The notes under the pieces were generated by a model. The model did not search any database. It saw only the letters and a list, made by a program, of their open reading frames with translations, and was not told where the DNA came from. The position numbers and the translations under genes were made by a program. From the NCBI RefSeq assembly GCF_019448085.1, contig NZ_JAGFNZ010000002.1, positions 496,001 to 560,000 on the forward strand: a stretch of DNA of 64,000 nucleotides. Reading direction: 5' to 3'. Origin of the DNA: Caproiciproducens faecalis. GTDB lineage: Bacteria > Bacillota > Clostridia > Oscillospirales > Acutalibacteraceae. Of this stretch, positions 18,184-26,946 are shown in pieces (position 1 is the first letter of the stretch; every line of letters starts with the position of its first letter).

Positions 18184-19890
18184 ATGACGCAAGTATTCTC
18201 TTCCGTTGACACGATCTGGGTACTACTCGGCGCGGCCCTGGTATTTTTTATGCAGGCGGGCTTCGCAATGGTTGAAACCGGTTTTACAAGGGCAAAGAAC
18301 GCCGGCAACATCATCATGAAAAACCTGATGGATTTCTGCATCGGCACTCCTATTTTCTGGTTCTTTGGATTTGGGCTGATGTTTGCGGGAACAGGACCGT
18401 TCATCGGCGGCTTTGACTTTCTGACCCAGGGCGACTATGCCGCCAGTATGGGGCTGACGATTCCCACCGCGGCCTACATCATTTTCCAAACCGTCTTCTG
18501 CGCGACAGCCGCAACGATTGTTTCGGGTGCCATGGCGGAAAGAACCAAATTCATCTCCTACTGCATTTACAGCGCGTGCATCAGCGCTATTGTTTACCCC
18601 GTCTCCGGCCACTGGATTTGGGGCGGAGGCTGGCTTGCACAGATGGGTTTCCATGACTTTGCCGGTTCCACCGCGGTACATATGGTCGGCGGCCTCGCAG
18701 CGCTGATCGGTGCCAAAATGCTCGGACCCCGTATCGGAAAATACGACAAGGACGGCAATCCCAAAGCAATCCCCGGGCACAGTCTGACCCTCGGTGCGCT
18801 GGGCGTGTTCATTCTTTGGTTCTGCTGGTTCGGATTCAACGGGTGTTCCACCATCTCTATGACCGGCGACGACATTCTAACCTCCGCGGGCAGCATCTTC
18901 GTCACTACCAACTTAGCGGCGGCGGTAGCAACCGTAACGGTGATGATGATAACCTGGATCCGTTACAAAAAGCCGGATGTTTCCATGACGCTCAATGGTT
19001 CTCTGGCGGGCCTTGTGGCAATTACCGCGGGCTGTGACGCAGTTTCCCCGGTGGGTGCGTTTTTCATTGGTATCGTTGCAGGATTTATTGTTGTTTTTGG
19101 TATTGAATTTATCGATAAGAAATTAAAAATAGATGACCCGGTCGGTGCTATCGGCGTCCATTTCCTGAACGGCGCGGGCGGCACCATCTTAACCGGATTC
19201 TTCGCGGTGGACGGAGGCCTGCTTTACGGCGGCGGCTTCCAGATGCTCGGCACACAGATTCTTGGTGTGCTCGCGGTTTGTGCATGGGTTACCGTTACCA
19301 TGCTTATCATTTTTACCGTCATTAAGAAAACGGTTGGCCTTCGCGTGGATCCGGAAGAAGAAATCATGGGTCTTGACATTAAGGAGCACGGCATTGTCAG
19401 TGCGTACGCCGACTTTTTGCCCATGGACGGCCACGCTCTGTTCAGCGAGGCGGACTTCCTTCCTGTTGAAGAGAGCGTTCCGGTTGCCCACTACCCGCAG
19501 GCTCCCACCGTTGCCTCTACCGTTACCGGCAGAAAGCTGACAAAGATTGTGATGATCTTCAACAAGAGCAAGTTTGAGGCGATGAAGGAAGCAATGAACG
19601 CAATCGGGATTACAGGGATGACCGTGACCAATGTTCTTGGCTGCGGCACACAGAAAGGCCAGACAGAGTACTACCGCGGCGTTAAGATCAAAGAGATCAA
19701 CCTTCTGCCGAAAATCAAGCTGGAGTTGGTTGTCAGTGCCATTCCGGTGAAAACGGTAGTCGACACGGCAAAGAAAGTCCTTTACACCGGCAAAATCGGT
19801 GACGGAAAAATCTTTGTCTACGACGTGGAAAATGTCATTAAGGTTCGCACAGGCGAAGAAGGATACGACGCCTTGCAGGGCGAATATTAA
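18184..19890 (+). CDS. amtB: Ammonium transporter fused to a C-terminal PII domain
   Basis: A 568-residue fusion. Residues 1 to about 400 are an Amt channel with 11 membrane helices: [26 protein letters not shown], the pore motif [16 protein letters not shown], and [14 protein letters not shown] with the second pore histidine. A linker of about 65 residues leads to a PII domain (residues about 455-568) with [16 protein letters not shown], the T-loop region [17 protein letters not shown] and the ATP-binding B-loop [14 protein letters not shown]. In most bacteria PII is a separate protein that blocks AmtB. Here the regulator is covalently attached, so gating may respond directly to ATP/ADP and 2-oxoglutarate. 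The ATG follows AGGAGG. Confidence 0.93.
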   Translation: MTQVFSSVDTIWVLLGAALVFFMQAGFAMVETGFTRAKNAGNIIMKNLMDFCIGTPIFWFFGFGLMFAGTGPFIGGFDFLTQGDYAASMGLTIPTAAYIIFQTVFCATAATIVSGAMAERTKFISYCIYSACISAIVYPVSGHWIWGGGWLAQMGFHDFAGSTAVHMVGGLAALIGAKMLGPRIGKYDKDGNPKAIPGHSLTLGALGVFILWFCWFGFNGCSTISMTGDDILTSAGSIFVTTNLAAAVATVTVMMITWIRYKKPDVSMTLNGSLAGLVAITAGCDAVSPVGAFFIGIVAGFIVVFGIEFIDKKLKIDDPVGAIGVHFLNGAGGTILTGFFAVDGGLLYGGGFQMLGTQILGVLAVCAWVTVTMLIIFTVIKKTVGLRVDPEEEIMGLDIKEHGIVSAYADFLPMDGHALFSEADFLPVEESVPVAHYPQAPTVASTVTGRKLTKIVMIFNKSKFEAMKEAMNAIGITGMTVTNVLGCGTQKGQTEYYRGVKIKEINLLPKIKLELVVSAIPVKTVVDTAKKVLYTGKIGDGKIFVYDVENVIKVRTGEEGYDALQGEY

Positions 19891-19930
19891 TTAGAGTACA
19901 AGATCTTTACATATCTTCCTATATAAAGCG

Positions 19931-19967
19931 GGCGGTCTGTCGTTTTTGGCAGACCGTCCTCTTTATT
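19931..19967 (+). terminator. Terminator after amtB
   Basis: Nine-base-pair stem GGCGGTCTG (19931-19939) with CAGACCGTC (19950-19958), then a T-rich tail. Confidence 0.85.
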
Positions 19968-20125
19968 GATACGACTTTATGAACGTTTTTTGAACTCTCT
20001 GTATTTTTCAGTCTATTTTATACAAAATATGTTATAATTTAATCGTATACACGGTTGCTCGTATGAATGACTGAATTGCCGGTTTGAAAGCTGATATTTA
20101 CGATATGAATGAAAGGAAGTTGAGA

Positions 20126-21730
20126 ATGAATGGAGTAATGACCGAAAAATTGAAAGAATCCGTGCAGTCCGTTCTGCCTGTCAGCATCATTGTGATCCTG
20201 CTGAACTTTACGATTGCACCCATGCCCGCAGGCACCCTGATGATGTTCTTCACCGGACTGATTCTGCTGATTGCGGGGATGAGCGTTTTTACCCTTGGCG
20301 CGGAAATCTCGATGATCCCCATGGGGGAAACCATCGGTTCGGTGCTGACAAAGTCGCGCAAGCTGTGGCTGATGGTGGTAAGCAGTTTCATCTTGGGCGT
20401 TGTAGTTACGGTAGCCGAACCGGACCTTCAGGTACTGACGAAACAGGTTCCGGCCGTACCCGACGCTGCGCTGATAGCGTCTGTGGCCTGCGGGGTAGGG
20501 GTATTTCTGGTACTCGCGCTTCTGCGCATTCTGTTTCAGATGAATCTTTCCCACGTTTTGATTGCCTCATATGTTTTTGTATTTATCATCGCCGCGCTGA
20601 CGGCTCCGGACTATCTGGCCGTCAGCTTTGACTCCGGCGGCGTAACTACCGGGCCGATCACCGTGCCCTTTATCCTTGCGCTCGGGCTGGGCGTCTCCGC
20701 CGTGCGCGGCGGAAGCACCGCTGAGGAGGACAGCTTTGGACTGTGCGCGCTGTGTTCCATCGGCCCCATTCTGGCCGTACTGGTAACCGGAATGTTTTTT
20801 GACCCCTCGGGAACGGGGTTTGCGTTTGAATCCGCAACAAGCGTAGACAGCTTTGAGGAGCTTGTGTCCCTTTTTTCAAACGGTTTTTTGCAGTTTTTTA
20901 AAGAAGTCTGTATTGTACTGATTCCGATTGTCGTGATTTTCGCGTTTCTGCAGCTGGTAAAACTGAAGCTGCCAAAGACACAATTGATCCGCATTATGGT
21001 CGGAATCATTTACACCCTGATCGGGCTTTCCCTGTTCCTGACAGGCGTCAACATTGGCTTTATGCCCGCCGGAACCTATCTGGGACGTTCCATTGCGTCG
21101 CTCCCCTACCGTTGGATTCTCATCCCGCTGAGTGCGGTGATCGGCTGCTGCGTCGTTTTCGCGGAACCGGCGGTTCATGTTCTGAACAACCAGGTGGAAG
21201 AGATTACCAGCGGCGCGATTTCGAGAAACATGATGATGGCCGGCCTGTCCGTCGGCGTAGGAATTGCGCTGTCTCTGGCCATGATCCGCATCATGACGCA
21301 TACCCCCATCGGGTTCTTTCTTGTTCCGGGGTATGCCGTCGCGCTGGGGATGACGTTCTTCAGTCCCAAAATTTTTACTGCTATCGCTTTTGATTCCGGG
21401 GGCGTAGCGGCCGGAACCATGGCCGCCGCGTTTCTTCTTCCGTTTGCCTCCGGCGCCTGTGACGCCATGGGCGGCAATATTATGACGGACGCTTTCGGCA
21501 TCATCGCCCTGGTAGCCATGATGCCGATTATCACCGTCCAGTCGATCGGTATTGTCTACCAGATTAAGCTGCGCAGAGCAGAGAAGGAAGAGAAACCAGA
21601 GGAAATTCAGCCGGAAGAAGTTTTTGAAATTTCGGAAAATCCGGAAAAATCCGGAATTTTTCTTGCAAATTCTGCAGAAAGCAGAGAAAATAGAACAATT
21701 GACAGCGATTCATCGGGGAAGGAGGAATGA
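20126..21730 (+). CDS. DUF1538 family integral membrane protein (duplicated)
   Basis: About 534 residues with 12 or more membrane segments. The protein is an internal duplication: each half has a VAEPxxxVLxxQV motif (VAEPDLQVLTKQV and FAEPAVHVLNNQV), followed by FDSGGVTTGP or FDSGGVAAGT. This is typical of DUF1538, a family of unknown transport function. The ATG at 20126 is 6 bases after AGGAAG. TATAAT at 20034-20039 may be its promoter. The stop lies one base before the next ATG, so it is coupled to the PII-like gene. By that pairing it is probably a transporter regulated by a PII-like protein, as Amt is by PII; substrate unknown. Confidence 0.8.
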   Translation: MNGVMTEKLKESVQSVLPVSIIVILLNFTIAPMPAGTLMMFFTGLILLIAGMSVFTLGAEISMIPMGETIGSVLTKSRKLWLMVVSSFILGVVVTVAEPDLQVLTKQVPAVPDAALIASVACGVGVFLVLALLRILFQMNLSHVLIASYVFVFIIAALTAPDYLAVSFDSGGVTTGPITVPFILALGLGVSAVRGGSTAEEDSFGLCALCSIGPILAVLVTGMFFDPSGTGFAFESATSVDSFEELVSLFSNGFLQFFKEVCIVLIPIVVIFAFLQLVKLKLPKTQLIRIMVGIIYTLIGLSLFLTGVNIGFMPAGTYLGRSIASLPYRWILIPLSAVIGCCVVFAEPAVHVLNNQVEEITSGAISRNMMMAGLSVGVGIALSLAMIRIMTHTPIGFFLVPGYAVALGMTFFSPKIFTAIAFDSGGVAAGTMAAAFLLPFASGACDAMGGNIMTDAFGIIALVAMMPIITVQSIGIVYQIKLRRAEKEEKPEEIQPEEVFEISENPEKSGIFLANSAESRENRTIDSDSSGKEE

Positions 21731-21731
21731 A

Positions 21732-22415
21732 ATGACGCAGACAAATACCGGAGAAGAACCGACCGTACTCATGATTACGATTCTCAACCGGGGATATGGT
21801 AATAAAATTACAGAGCTGTTTACCGGCAGGGGGGTGCGCATGAATTTCCTGGCTTTGGGAAAAGGGACTGCGGATTCCAAAATTCTGTCTTACTGGGGCC
21901 TTGGCGAAACAGAAAAAGATATTTTGTTGAGCATTATGTCCTCACAGACTGCCATAACACTTGCTGAAGAATTGAATGTAAAAATGGGCAAACCCGGAAC
22001 AGGCATTGCCCTTACGATACCGATCAGCGGCGCCGTCGGGTGCAGGGCACAGACTCTCTGCGATACCGTATTACAGAAAACAGGGGGGATTCCTATGAAC
22101 CAATCCTTTGAACACGCACTCATCGTAACCATAGCCAACAAGGGCTTTTCAGATGAAGTGATGGACGCCGCAAAGGCTGCAAAAGCGACCGGCGGCACCG
22201 TGATTCACGCGCGGGGAGCCAGTGTGAAGGAAGCTGAAAAATTTTTTGGAATCACCATTCAGCCGGAAAAGGAATTGATTCTGATTTTAACAAAAAGCGA
22301 GCACTCTGAAGAGATTATGCAGGCGATTATCCGTGAAAAGGGTCTGCACACGGACGCAAAAGCCATTGCGTTTTCTCTTCCCGTCAACAGCGTTGCCGGG
22401 CTGACCGTTTTGTGA
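21732..22415 (+). CDS. Tandem PII-like regulatory protein
   Basis: A 227-residue protein made of two PII-like (ferredoxin-fold) domains, about 1-112 and 113-227. Parallel motifs are MITILNRGYGNKITELF and IVTIANKGFSDEVMDAA, and then TGIALTIPISGAVG and KAIAFSLPVNSVAG at each domain end. The canonical T-loop tyrosine and the B-loop of true GlnB are not evident, so nucleotide or ligand binding may differ. AGGAGG stands before the ATG. It is co-transcribed with the DUF1538 protein, and the two most likely form a transporter-regulator pair. A GlnB role is not claimed. Confidence 0.75.
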   Translation: MTQTNTGEEPTVLMITILNRGYGNKITELFTGRGVRMNFLALGKGTADSKILSYWGLGETEKDILLSIMSSQTAITLAEELNVKMGKPGTGIALTIPISGAVGCRAQTLCDTVLQKTGGIPMNQSFEHALIVTIANKGFSDEVMDAAKAAKATGGTVIHARGASVKEAEKFFGITIQPEKELILILTKSEHSEEIMQAIIREKGLHTDAKAIAFSLPVNSVAGLTVL

Positions 22416-22550
22416 CAGACGTTTCAAAATTTCTGCCGCCTGAAGCGGAATCAATTCGACCTGATAAAAGAAGCTGTCTGACATTTCGACATGACAGCGG
22501 TATTTATTCTAAAATATTATACTAATTGTATAATCCAATGGTATATTACA

Positions 22551-22597
22551 AGACAAAAAGACGAAAGCCAGCTGAAACAGCGGGTTTTCGTCTTTTT
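22551..22597 (-). terminator. Terminator of rnpB
   Basis: On the minus strand, AAAGACGAAA pairs with TTTCGTCTTT around a CGCTG/CAGC-containing inner stem, followed by a T run. It directly follows the RNase P RNA. Confidence 0.8.
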
Positions 22598-22942
22598 GAT
22601 GCGACCAGGCCTGTAAGCCGAGTTCTGTCGTGAACAGCCATCTATCTTGGCCGGATGTTACCATCGCGGCTCAGTGCCACCTTCTCGGGACACGTCGGGC
22701 CGACGTTTTTGTCCCTCTGCGGTGTTGCTCCGAATAGGGTTTGCAGAGCCGCGCGGTCTCCCGCGCGCTGGTGAGCTCTTACCTCGCCTTTCCACCCTTA
22801 CCGTTTCCGGCGGTATATCTCTGTTGCACTTTCCCTGGGGTCGCCCCCGGCGGCCGTTAGCCGTTATTCTGCCCTGTGGAGCTCGGACTTTCCTCGGGCA
22901 CGTCCTTTCGGAATGTGTCCGCAGCTGTTCAGCCTGCTCGCT
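22598..22942 (-). ncRNA. rnpB: RNase P RNA (class A)
   Basis: The catalytic RNA that trims the 5' leaders of pre-tRNAs. On the minus strand the conserved core is clear: GAGGAAAGTCCGAGCTCC in CR-I, AGGGTGGAAAGGCGAGG, the ACAGAA motif near the 3' end, and the terminal GGCTTACAGGCCTGG. The 5' end (GAAGCGAGCAGGC) pairs with the 3' region. The size, about 345 nt, fits a bacterial class A RNA. Confidence 0.95.
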
Positions 22943-22947
22943 TCATT

Positions 22948-22976
22948 ATTTTAACGGATGAAAAGCCATCTGTCAA
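22948..22976 (-). promoter_or_regulatory. Sigma-A promoter of rnpB
   Basis: On the minus strand TTGACA (22971-22976), 17 bp, TAAAAT (22948-22953). The predicted start at about 22941 fits the RNA 5' end. Confidence 0.85.
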
Positions 22977-23022
22977 CTGCAGATTCTGGAAGACGGCCTT
23001 CCGCTGCCTGAAATCGAGCCCT

Positions 23023-24480
23023 TTAAAGGGTGTGTTCGGAAATCAGGCTGTTTTTCTCATTCCAAAGCTGCTGTGACAAGTCCACATAATACTGGTGCGG
23101 ATTTTCAAACCGCTTTACTTCGTCCCACAGTGTGTCCACCTGCTGCAGACAGTATTCCTTGATTTCGTTCAGATCACGCGGTTTTGTCAGGCTTTTCCCG
23201 TTTTCAAACAGCTTTTGGCGCAGTTCCACGGCGCGGAAATTCCGGACGATTTTGCGTTTCCAGATATGCTCGGGATCAAACAGCTCATACGGTTTGGTAT
23301 CATCAATCACTTCCCCGTGCAGGGTAATCAGGTCGGCGATGGCCTTGCCGCTTTCACGGTCAAACAGACGCCAGAGGTTTTTAAAACCGGGGGTGGTGAT
23401 TTTCGCCACATTTTCGCTGATTTTAATTTTAGGAATCACATTTCCCTGTGCGTCCTCTACCCCGCTCAGCTTGTAAACTCCGCCGAACACGGGTTCGCTG
23501 GCGGAGGTAATCAGCCGCTCGCCCACACCGAAGCTGTCCACACAGGCACCTTGCATCAGCATATCGCGTATTATATACTCATCAAGGGAATTCGACGCGC
23601 AGATTTTGCAGTCCTCAAATCCGGCGGCATCCAGCATTTTTCTCGCTTTTCGGGAAAGATAAGTGATATCGCCGCTGTCTATGCGAATCCCGGCGGGCCG
23701 GAACCCAAGAGGAAGCAGTTCTTCATTAAAAACACGGATTGCGTTGGGAATACCCGACTTTAAAACATTATAGGTGTCAACCAGTAACGTACACTGGTTG
23801 GGATATTCCCGGGCGTAAGCGCGGAAAGCTTCCAGCTCACTGTCAAACAGCTGAACCCAGCTGTGCGCCATGGTACCCAGCGCCTTTACTCCGTAGTCAC
23901 GGTCGCAGATTGTGCAGGCCGTGCCGCAGCATCCGCCGATATAGGCGGCCCTTGCGCCAAGAATCGCTCCGTCCGGTCCCTGCGCGCGGCGCGAACCGAA
24001 CTCCATCACTGCTCTTCCCTGCGCCGCACGGACAATCCTGTTCGCCTTTGTGGCGATCAGGCTCTGGTGGTTAATGCAGAGAAGAATCATTGTTTCAATG
24101 AACTGTGCCTGAATCACCGGGCCGCGCACCGTAAGAATCGGTTCGGTCGGAAAAATCGGCGTTCCTTCCGGAACAGCCCACACATCACAGGTAAAATTGA
24201 AGTTCGCAAGATAATGGATAAAATCTTCATTAAAAATCTTGCAGTCCCGCAGATACTGAATATCTTCCTGTGTGAACTTCAGATTCTCAAGATATTCCAC
24301 AACCTGCTGAACACCGGCCATAATCGCATAGCCGCCGTCGTTTGGCACTCTTCTGAAAAACATGTCAAAATAGACGGTAGTGTCCTGATAGCCGTTTGTA
24401 AAATAGCCGTTGGCCATTGTGATTTCATAAAAATCGGTCAGCATGGTCAGATTGGTTTTCAATCCGTTCTGTTCATTCAT
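23023..24480 (-). CDS. pncB: Nicotinate phosphoribosyltransferase
   Basis: About 485 residues; it joins nicotinate with PRPP to give nicotinate mononucleotide in NAD salvage. The N-terminal LTMLTDFYEITMANGYF, EFGSRRAQGPDG near residue 160, the region TMAHSWVQLF and the phosphate-binding RIDSGDITYLSRKARK are characteristic. The ATG at 24480 has GGAGC 8 bases upstream; earlier in-frame starts (to 24603) have none. The gene stands alone, upstream of rnpB on the same strand. Confidence 0.93.
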   Translation of the reverse strand: MNEQNGLKTNLTMLTDFYEITMANGYFTNGYQDTTVYFDMFFRRVPNDGGYAIMAGVQQVVEYLENLKFTQEDIQYLRDCKIFNEDFIHYLANFNFTCDVWAVPEGTPIFPTEPILTVRGPVIQAQFIETMILLCINHQSLIATKANRIVRAAQGRAVMEFGSRRAQGPDGAILGARAAYIGGCCGTACTICDRDYGVKALGTMAHSWVQLFDSELEAFRAYAREYPNQCTLLVDTYNVLKSGIPNAIRVFNEELLPLGFRPAGIRIDSGDITYLSRKARKMLDAAGFEDCKICASNSLDEYIIRDMLMQGACVDSFGVGERLITSASEPVFGGVYKLSGVEDAQGNVIPKIKISENVAKITTPGFKNLWRLFDRESGKAIADLITLHGEVIDDTKPYELFDPEHIWKRKIVRNFRAVELRQKLFENGKSLTKPRDLNEIKEYCLQQVDTLWDEVKRFENPHQYYVDLSQQLWNEKNSLISEHTL

Positions 24481-24747
24481 CCTGTTCAGCTCCAATAAAT
24501 TATTAAATTTTGATGTAACTTCAGCTGTGCTGGTCATCATATTATAGAACAGCCGTAAAGCAATTTGCGATACCGAAACGGCATCCATCTTTATGGAAAA
24601 CAAATCAGCACAAATTAAATTATAAACCTATATGAAGAATATTATAACAATGTTAAGGCAAAATAACAAATAAGAAAAGCAAATATGATGGAATTATTAA
24701 TAATTTTAAAAATATTGTTTTAATATGTGAATTTTTTTTATATTTTA

Positions 24748-24776
24748 TTGCATTATAGACAATAAAATATTATACT
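24748..24776 (+). promoter_or_regulatory. Probable promoter of the small Xre regulator
   Basis: TTGCAT (24748-24753), 17 bp, TATACT (24771-24776) in a very AT-rich gap (24,481-24,907) that otherwise holds nothing recognisable. The leader to the proposed start would be about 125 nt. Confidence 0.5.
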
Positions 24777-24907
24777 ATATGATATTAACAGAATTTGCAC
24801 TGGTAAATTTCCAATGGTTTGTAAATTTTCAGGAAATTTTGTTACTGGCGCTGTGCAGATGGAATATGTATGTGCGTAAAAAATATTTCGTGGGGGAGAT
24901 GAATTCA

Positions 24908-25156
24908 GTGAGATTACGCAAACAAGCACTTGGAACCCGTAATTTAGTCGGTGCGCGTGTGGAGATGGCACGCAAAAACCAGGGCATGAAGCAAAAAGAG
25001 CTGCTGGCTCAGCTTCAGGTGAATGGTGTTGATATGAACGCCTCCGGCTTATCTAAATTGGAAGGTCAGATTCGCTATGTAACGGATTTTGAACTTTCCG
25101 CTTTGGCAAATATTCTGAATGTTTCAGTTGACTGGCTTTTAGGCCGCGAAAAATAA
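24908..25156 (+). CDS. Small Xre-family helix-turn-helix regulator
   Basis: About 82 residues from a GTG start, placed 9 bases after GGGGGAG; longer in-frame starts exist but are poorly spaced. It is essentially one lambda-repressor-like HTH domain: ARVEMARKNQGMKQKELL, the recognition part SGLSKLEGQIRY, and the closing ALANILNVSVDWLLGRE. No sensor domain is present. The gene is flanked by its own promoter and terminator. Targets are unknown. Confidence 0.8.
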   Translation: MRLRKQALGTRNLVGARVEMARKNQGMKQKELLAQLQVNGVDMNASGLSKLEGQIRYVTDFELSALANILNVSVDWLLGREK

Positions 25157-25183
25157 TTTTTAAAATAAACTGGGCGGGTTGAG

Positions 25184-25213
25184 GCGCTTCGCATTAAGCG
25201 AAGCGCTCTTTTT
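25184..25213 (+). terminator. Terminator after Xre regulator
   Basis: Nine-base-pair stem GCGCTTCGC (25184-25192) with GCGAAGCGC (25198-25206), then TCTTTTT. Confidence 0.9.
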
Positions 25214-25294
25214 CTGCTTTCTTTTTTGTGTAAGATCGAATATAATGATAATATAATACTATTTAGGACAGTAAATGGCAAGGAGGATACTATT

Positions 25295-26428
25295 TTGTTT
25301 GACAGGCGACAGCTGACCCGCTTAAAGCCGCTGTTGGTTTTTTTTGTAGGGTTTACTTTGCTTTTCTATTTTTTCGCACTGACGTTAAAGTTTACGTTTC
25401 CGTTTCTGGCAGGTTTTTTGCTTGCTCTAATCGTGCAGCCCGTCATCCGGCAGCTGAAAAAACGAATGCACTTCAACCCCTCTGCCGCGGCGGCGCTCTC
25501 GACCCTTCTGGTTTTTGTCGTTGTGTTCGGCCTTTTATTCCTGCTGGGTTACTGGCTGATTTATGAAATCAGCAACCTGATGAACAACCTGACCACGGAC
25601 GTCGGAACACTGACCGCACCGATCAACGGTCTCATCAGCATGGCGGGCGAATACATTAACCAGATCAACTCAAAGTACATTGAACAAAATCAGCAGCAGA
25701 TTCTGAATATTGCCCAGTCCGGCGCGGGAATTGTAAAAACGGTTCTGGCAAGTGTTCTTACCTTTCTGACTTCTCTTCCCGCCATTTTTACCATGTTTAT
25801 TGTCATGATTCTTTCCACCTATTTCTTTTCAAAGGACATGACCGCCATCAAAGCCCACGTGATGGCGCTGTTTTCCAAGTCCACCGCGTTCAACATCCGC
25901 TCCGCGTCACGGCACGGAATGAATATGAGCGGAAGATATGTCGGTTCGTACCTGTTGATCTATTTCATTACTTTTGTGGAAACGCTGATCGTTTTTTCGG
26001 CATTGAACATCCCGTACCCGCTGGTACTGAGCATCGTCACCGGCATTGCCGACATTCTGCCCGTGCTCGGCCCGGGAACCATCTATATCCCGCTGACGCT
26101 TCTCTATCTGGTAAGCGGAAACTTTTTCAAGGCGGGCGCGCTTTTGGTCTGCTGGCTGCTGATTACGTCCATTCGCCAGATCATCGAGCCAAAGCTGATC
26201 TCCTCTTCCATTAACATCCATCCCCTTACCATGCTGGCGGCAATTTATTTTGCTCTGGTGGCCCAGAATTTTTTGATCCTGATTTACTGCTCCGCATTAT
26301 TAATCCTTTACAAAATCCTGACCCAGATCGAGGTGCTTCCCACCCTGTTTGAAGCCAAGCCCACCGACGTGACAACTGCTCCGAAAGCGGATTGCGGCGA
26401 GGAACCGCCGGAAACCCCGGAAAGATAA
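25295..26428 (+). CDS. AI-2E/YtvI-type membrane permease
   Basis: About 377 residues from a TTG start behind AAGGAGG. Seven or eight membrane helices, a periplasmic-type central part (residues about 95-165) and the family motif DILPVLGPG with IEPKLISSSINIHPL place it in the AI-2E transporter superfamily. Its size fits the sporulation protein YtvI of Firmicutes. Family members export or exchange small solutes; the substrate here is unknown. It ends in a soluble Pro/Glu tail. A link to sporulation is inferred only from similarity. Confidence 0.75.
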   Translation: MFDRRQLTRLKPLLVFFVGFTLLFYFFALTLKFTFPFLAGFLLALIVQPVIRQLKKRMHFNPSAAAALSTLLVFVVVFGLLFLLGYWLIYEISNLMNNLTTDVGTLTAPINGLISMAGEYINQINSKYIEQNQQQILNIAQSGAGIVKTVLASVLTFLTSLPAIFTMFIVMILSTYFFSKDMTAIKAHVMALFSKSTAFNIRSASRHGMNMSGRYVGSYLLIYFITFVETLIVFSALNIPYPLVLSIVTGIADILPVLGPGTIYIPLTLLYLVSGNFFKAGALLVCWLLITSIRQIIEPKLISSSINIHPLTMLAAIYFALVAQNFLILIYCSALLILYKILTQIEVLPTLFEAKPTDVTTAPKADCGEEPPETPER

Positions 26429-26492
26429 AGCCCCGGCCCGGACCTGTTTTAATTGGTTCGGGCCTTAATTGTTGACAGTTTTGTAATGATGA

Positions 26493-26548
26493 TTGACTTA
26501 TGAAAAAGGGAATGTTATAGTCTATCTGTACTAATCTAAATAATACAG
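26493..26548 (+). promoter_or_regulatory. Promoter and possible operator of the GntR/ABC operon
   Basis: TTGACT (26493-26498), 17 bp, TATAGT (26516-26521). At the start site lies an inverted repeat, CTGTA (26526-26530) with TACAG (26544-26548), well placed for autorepression by the GntR-family product. Confidence 0.65.
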
Positions 26549-26571
26549 GAAATACAGGAGAGGTGAGAATA

Positions 26572-26943
26572 GTGTTCACACTGGATTACAGGAGCCGGCT
26601 GCCGATTTACGAGCAGCTCTACAAAAACATCCGGCGTATGGCCGCCGTGGGTGCGGTAGATCAGCGGGAACCGCTGCCGAGCGTACGGGCGCTGGCTCAG
26701 GAGCTGGGGGTCAATCCCAACACGGTACAAAAAGCCTATCGGATGCTTGAGCACGACGGTATTATCTGTTCCGTACCGGGGAAAGGTTCTTTCCTTTCCA
26801 AAGACCTTTCCGCCGTTTCTCAGCAGCGGGAGATCGCGCTGGAAAAACTGGACGACGCAATCCGTTCCGCTGCGGATCTTGGAATTTCAAAGAATCAGAT
26901 TGTTACAAGGGTAGAAAATATAATGAGTGGGAGAGGTGACTGA
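26572..26943 (+). CDS. GntR-family regulator, YtrA type
   Basis: About 123 residues from GTG 26572, 8 bases after GGAGAGG. A winged helix-turn-helix of GntR type fills residues 1-75 (SRLPIYEQLYKNIRRM, LPSVRALAQELGVNPNTVQKA, DGIICSVPGKGSF), with only a short helical tail. This is the YtrA subfamily, whose members repress adjacent ABC exporter operons and are released by membrane-active compounds. The ABC ATPase begins 3 bases downstream. Confidence 0.88.
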   Translation: MFTLDYRSRLPIYEQLYKNIRRMAAVGAVDQREPLPSVRALAQELGVNPNTVQKAYRMLEHDGIICSVPGKGSFLSKDLSAVSQQREIALEKLDDAIRSAADLGISKNQIVTRVENIMSGRGD

Positions 26944-26946
26944 GTG

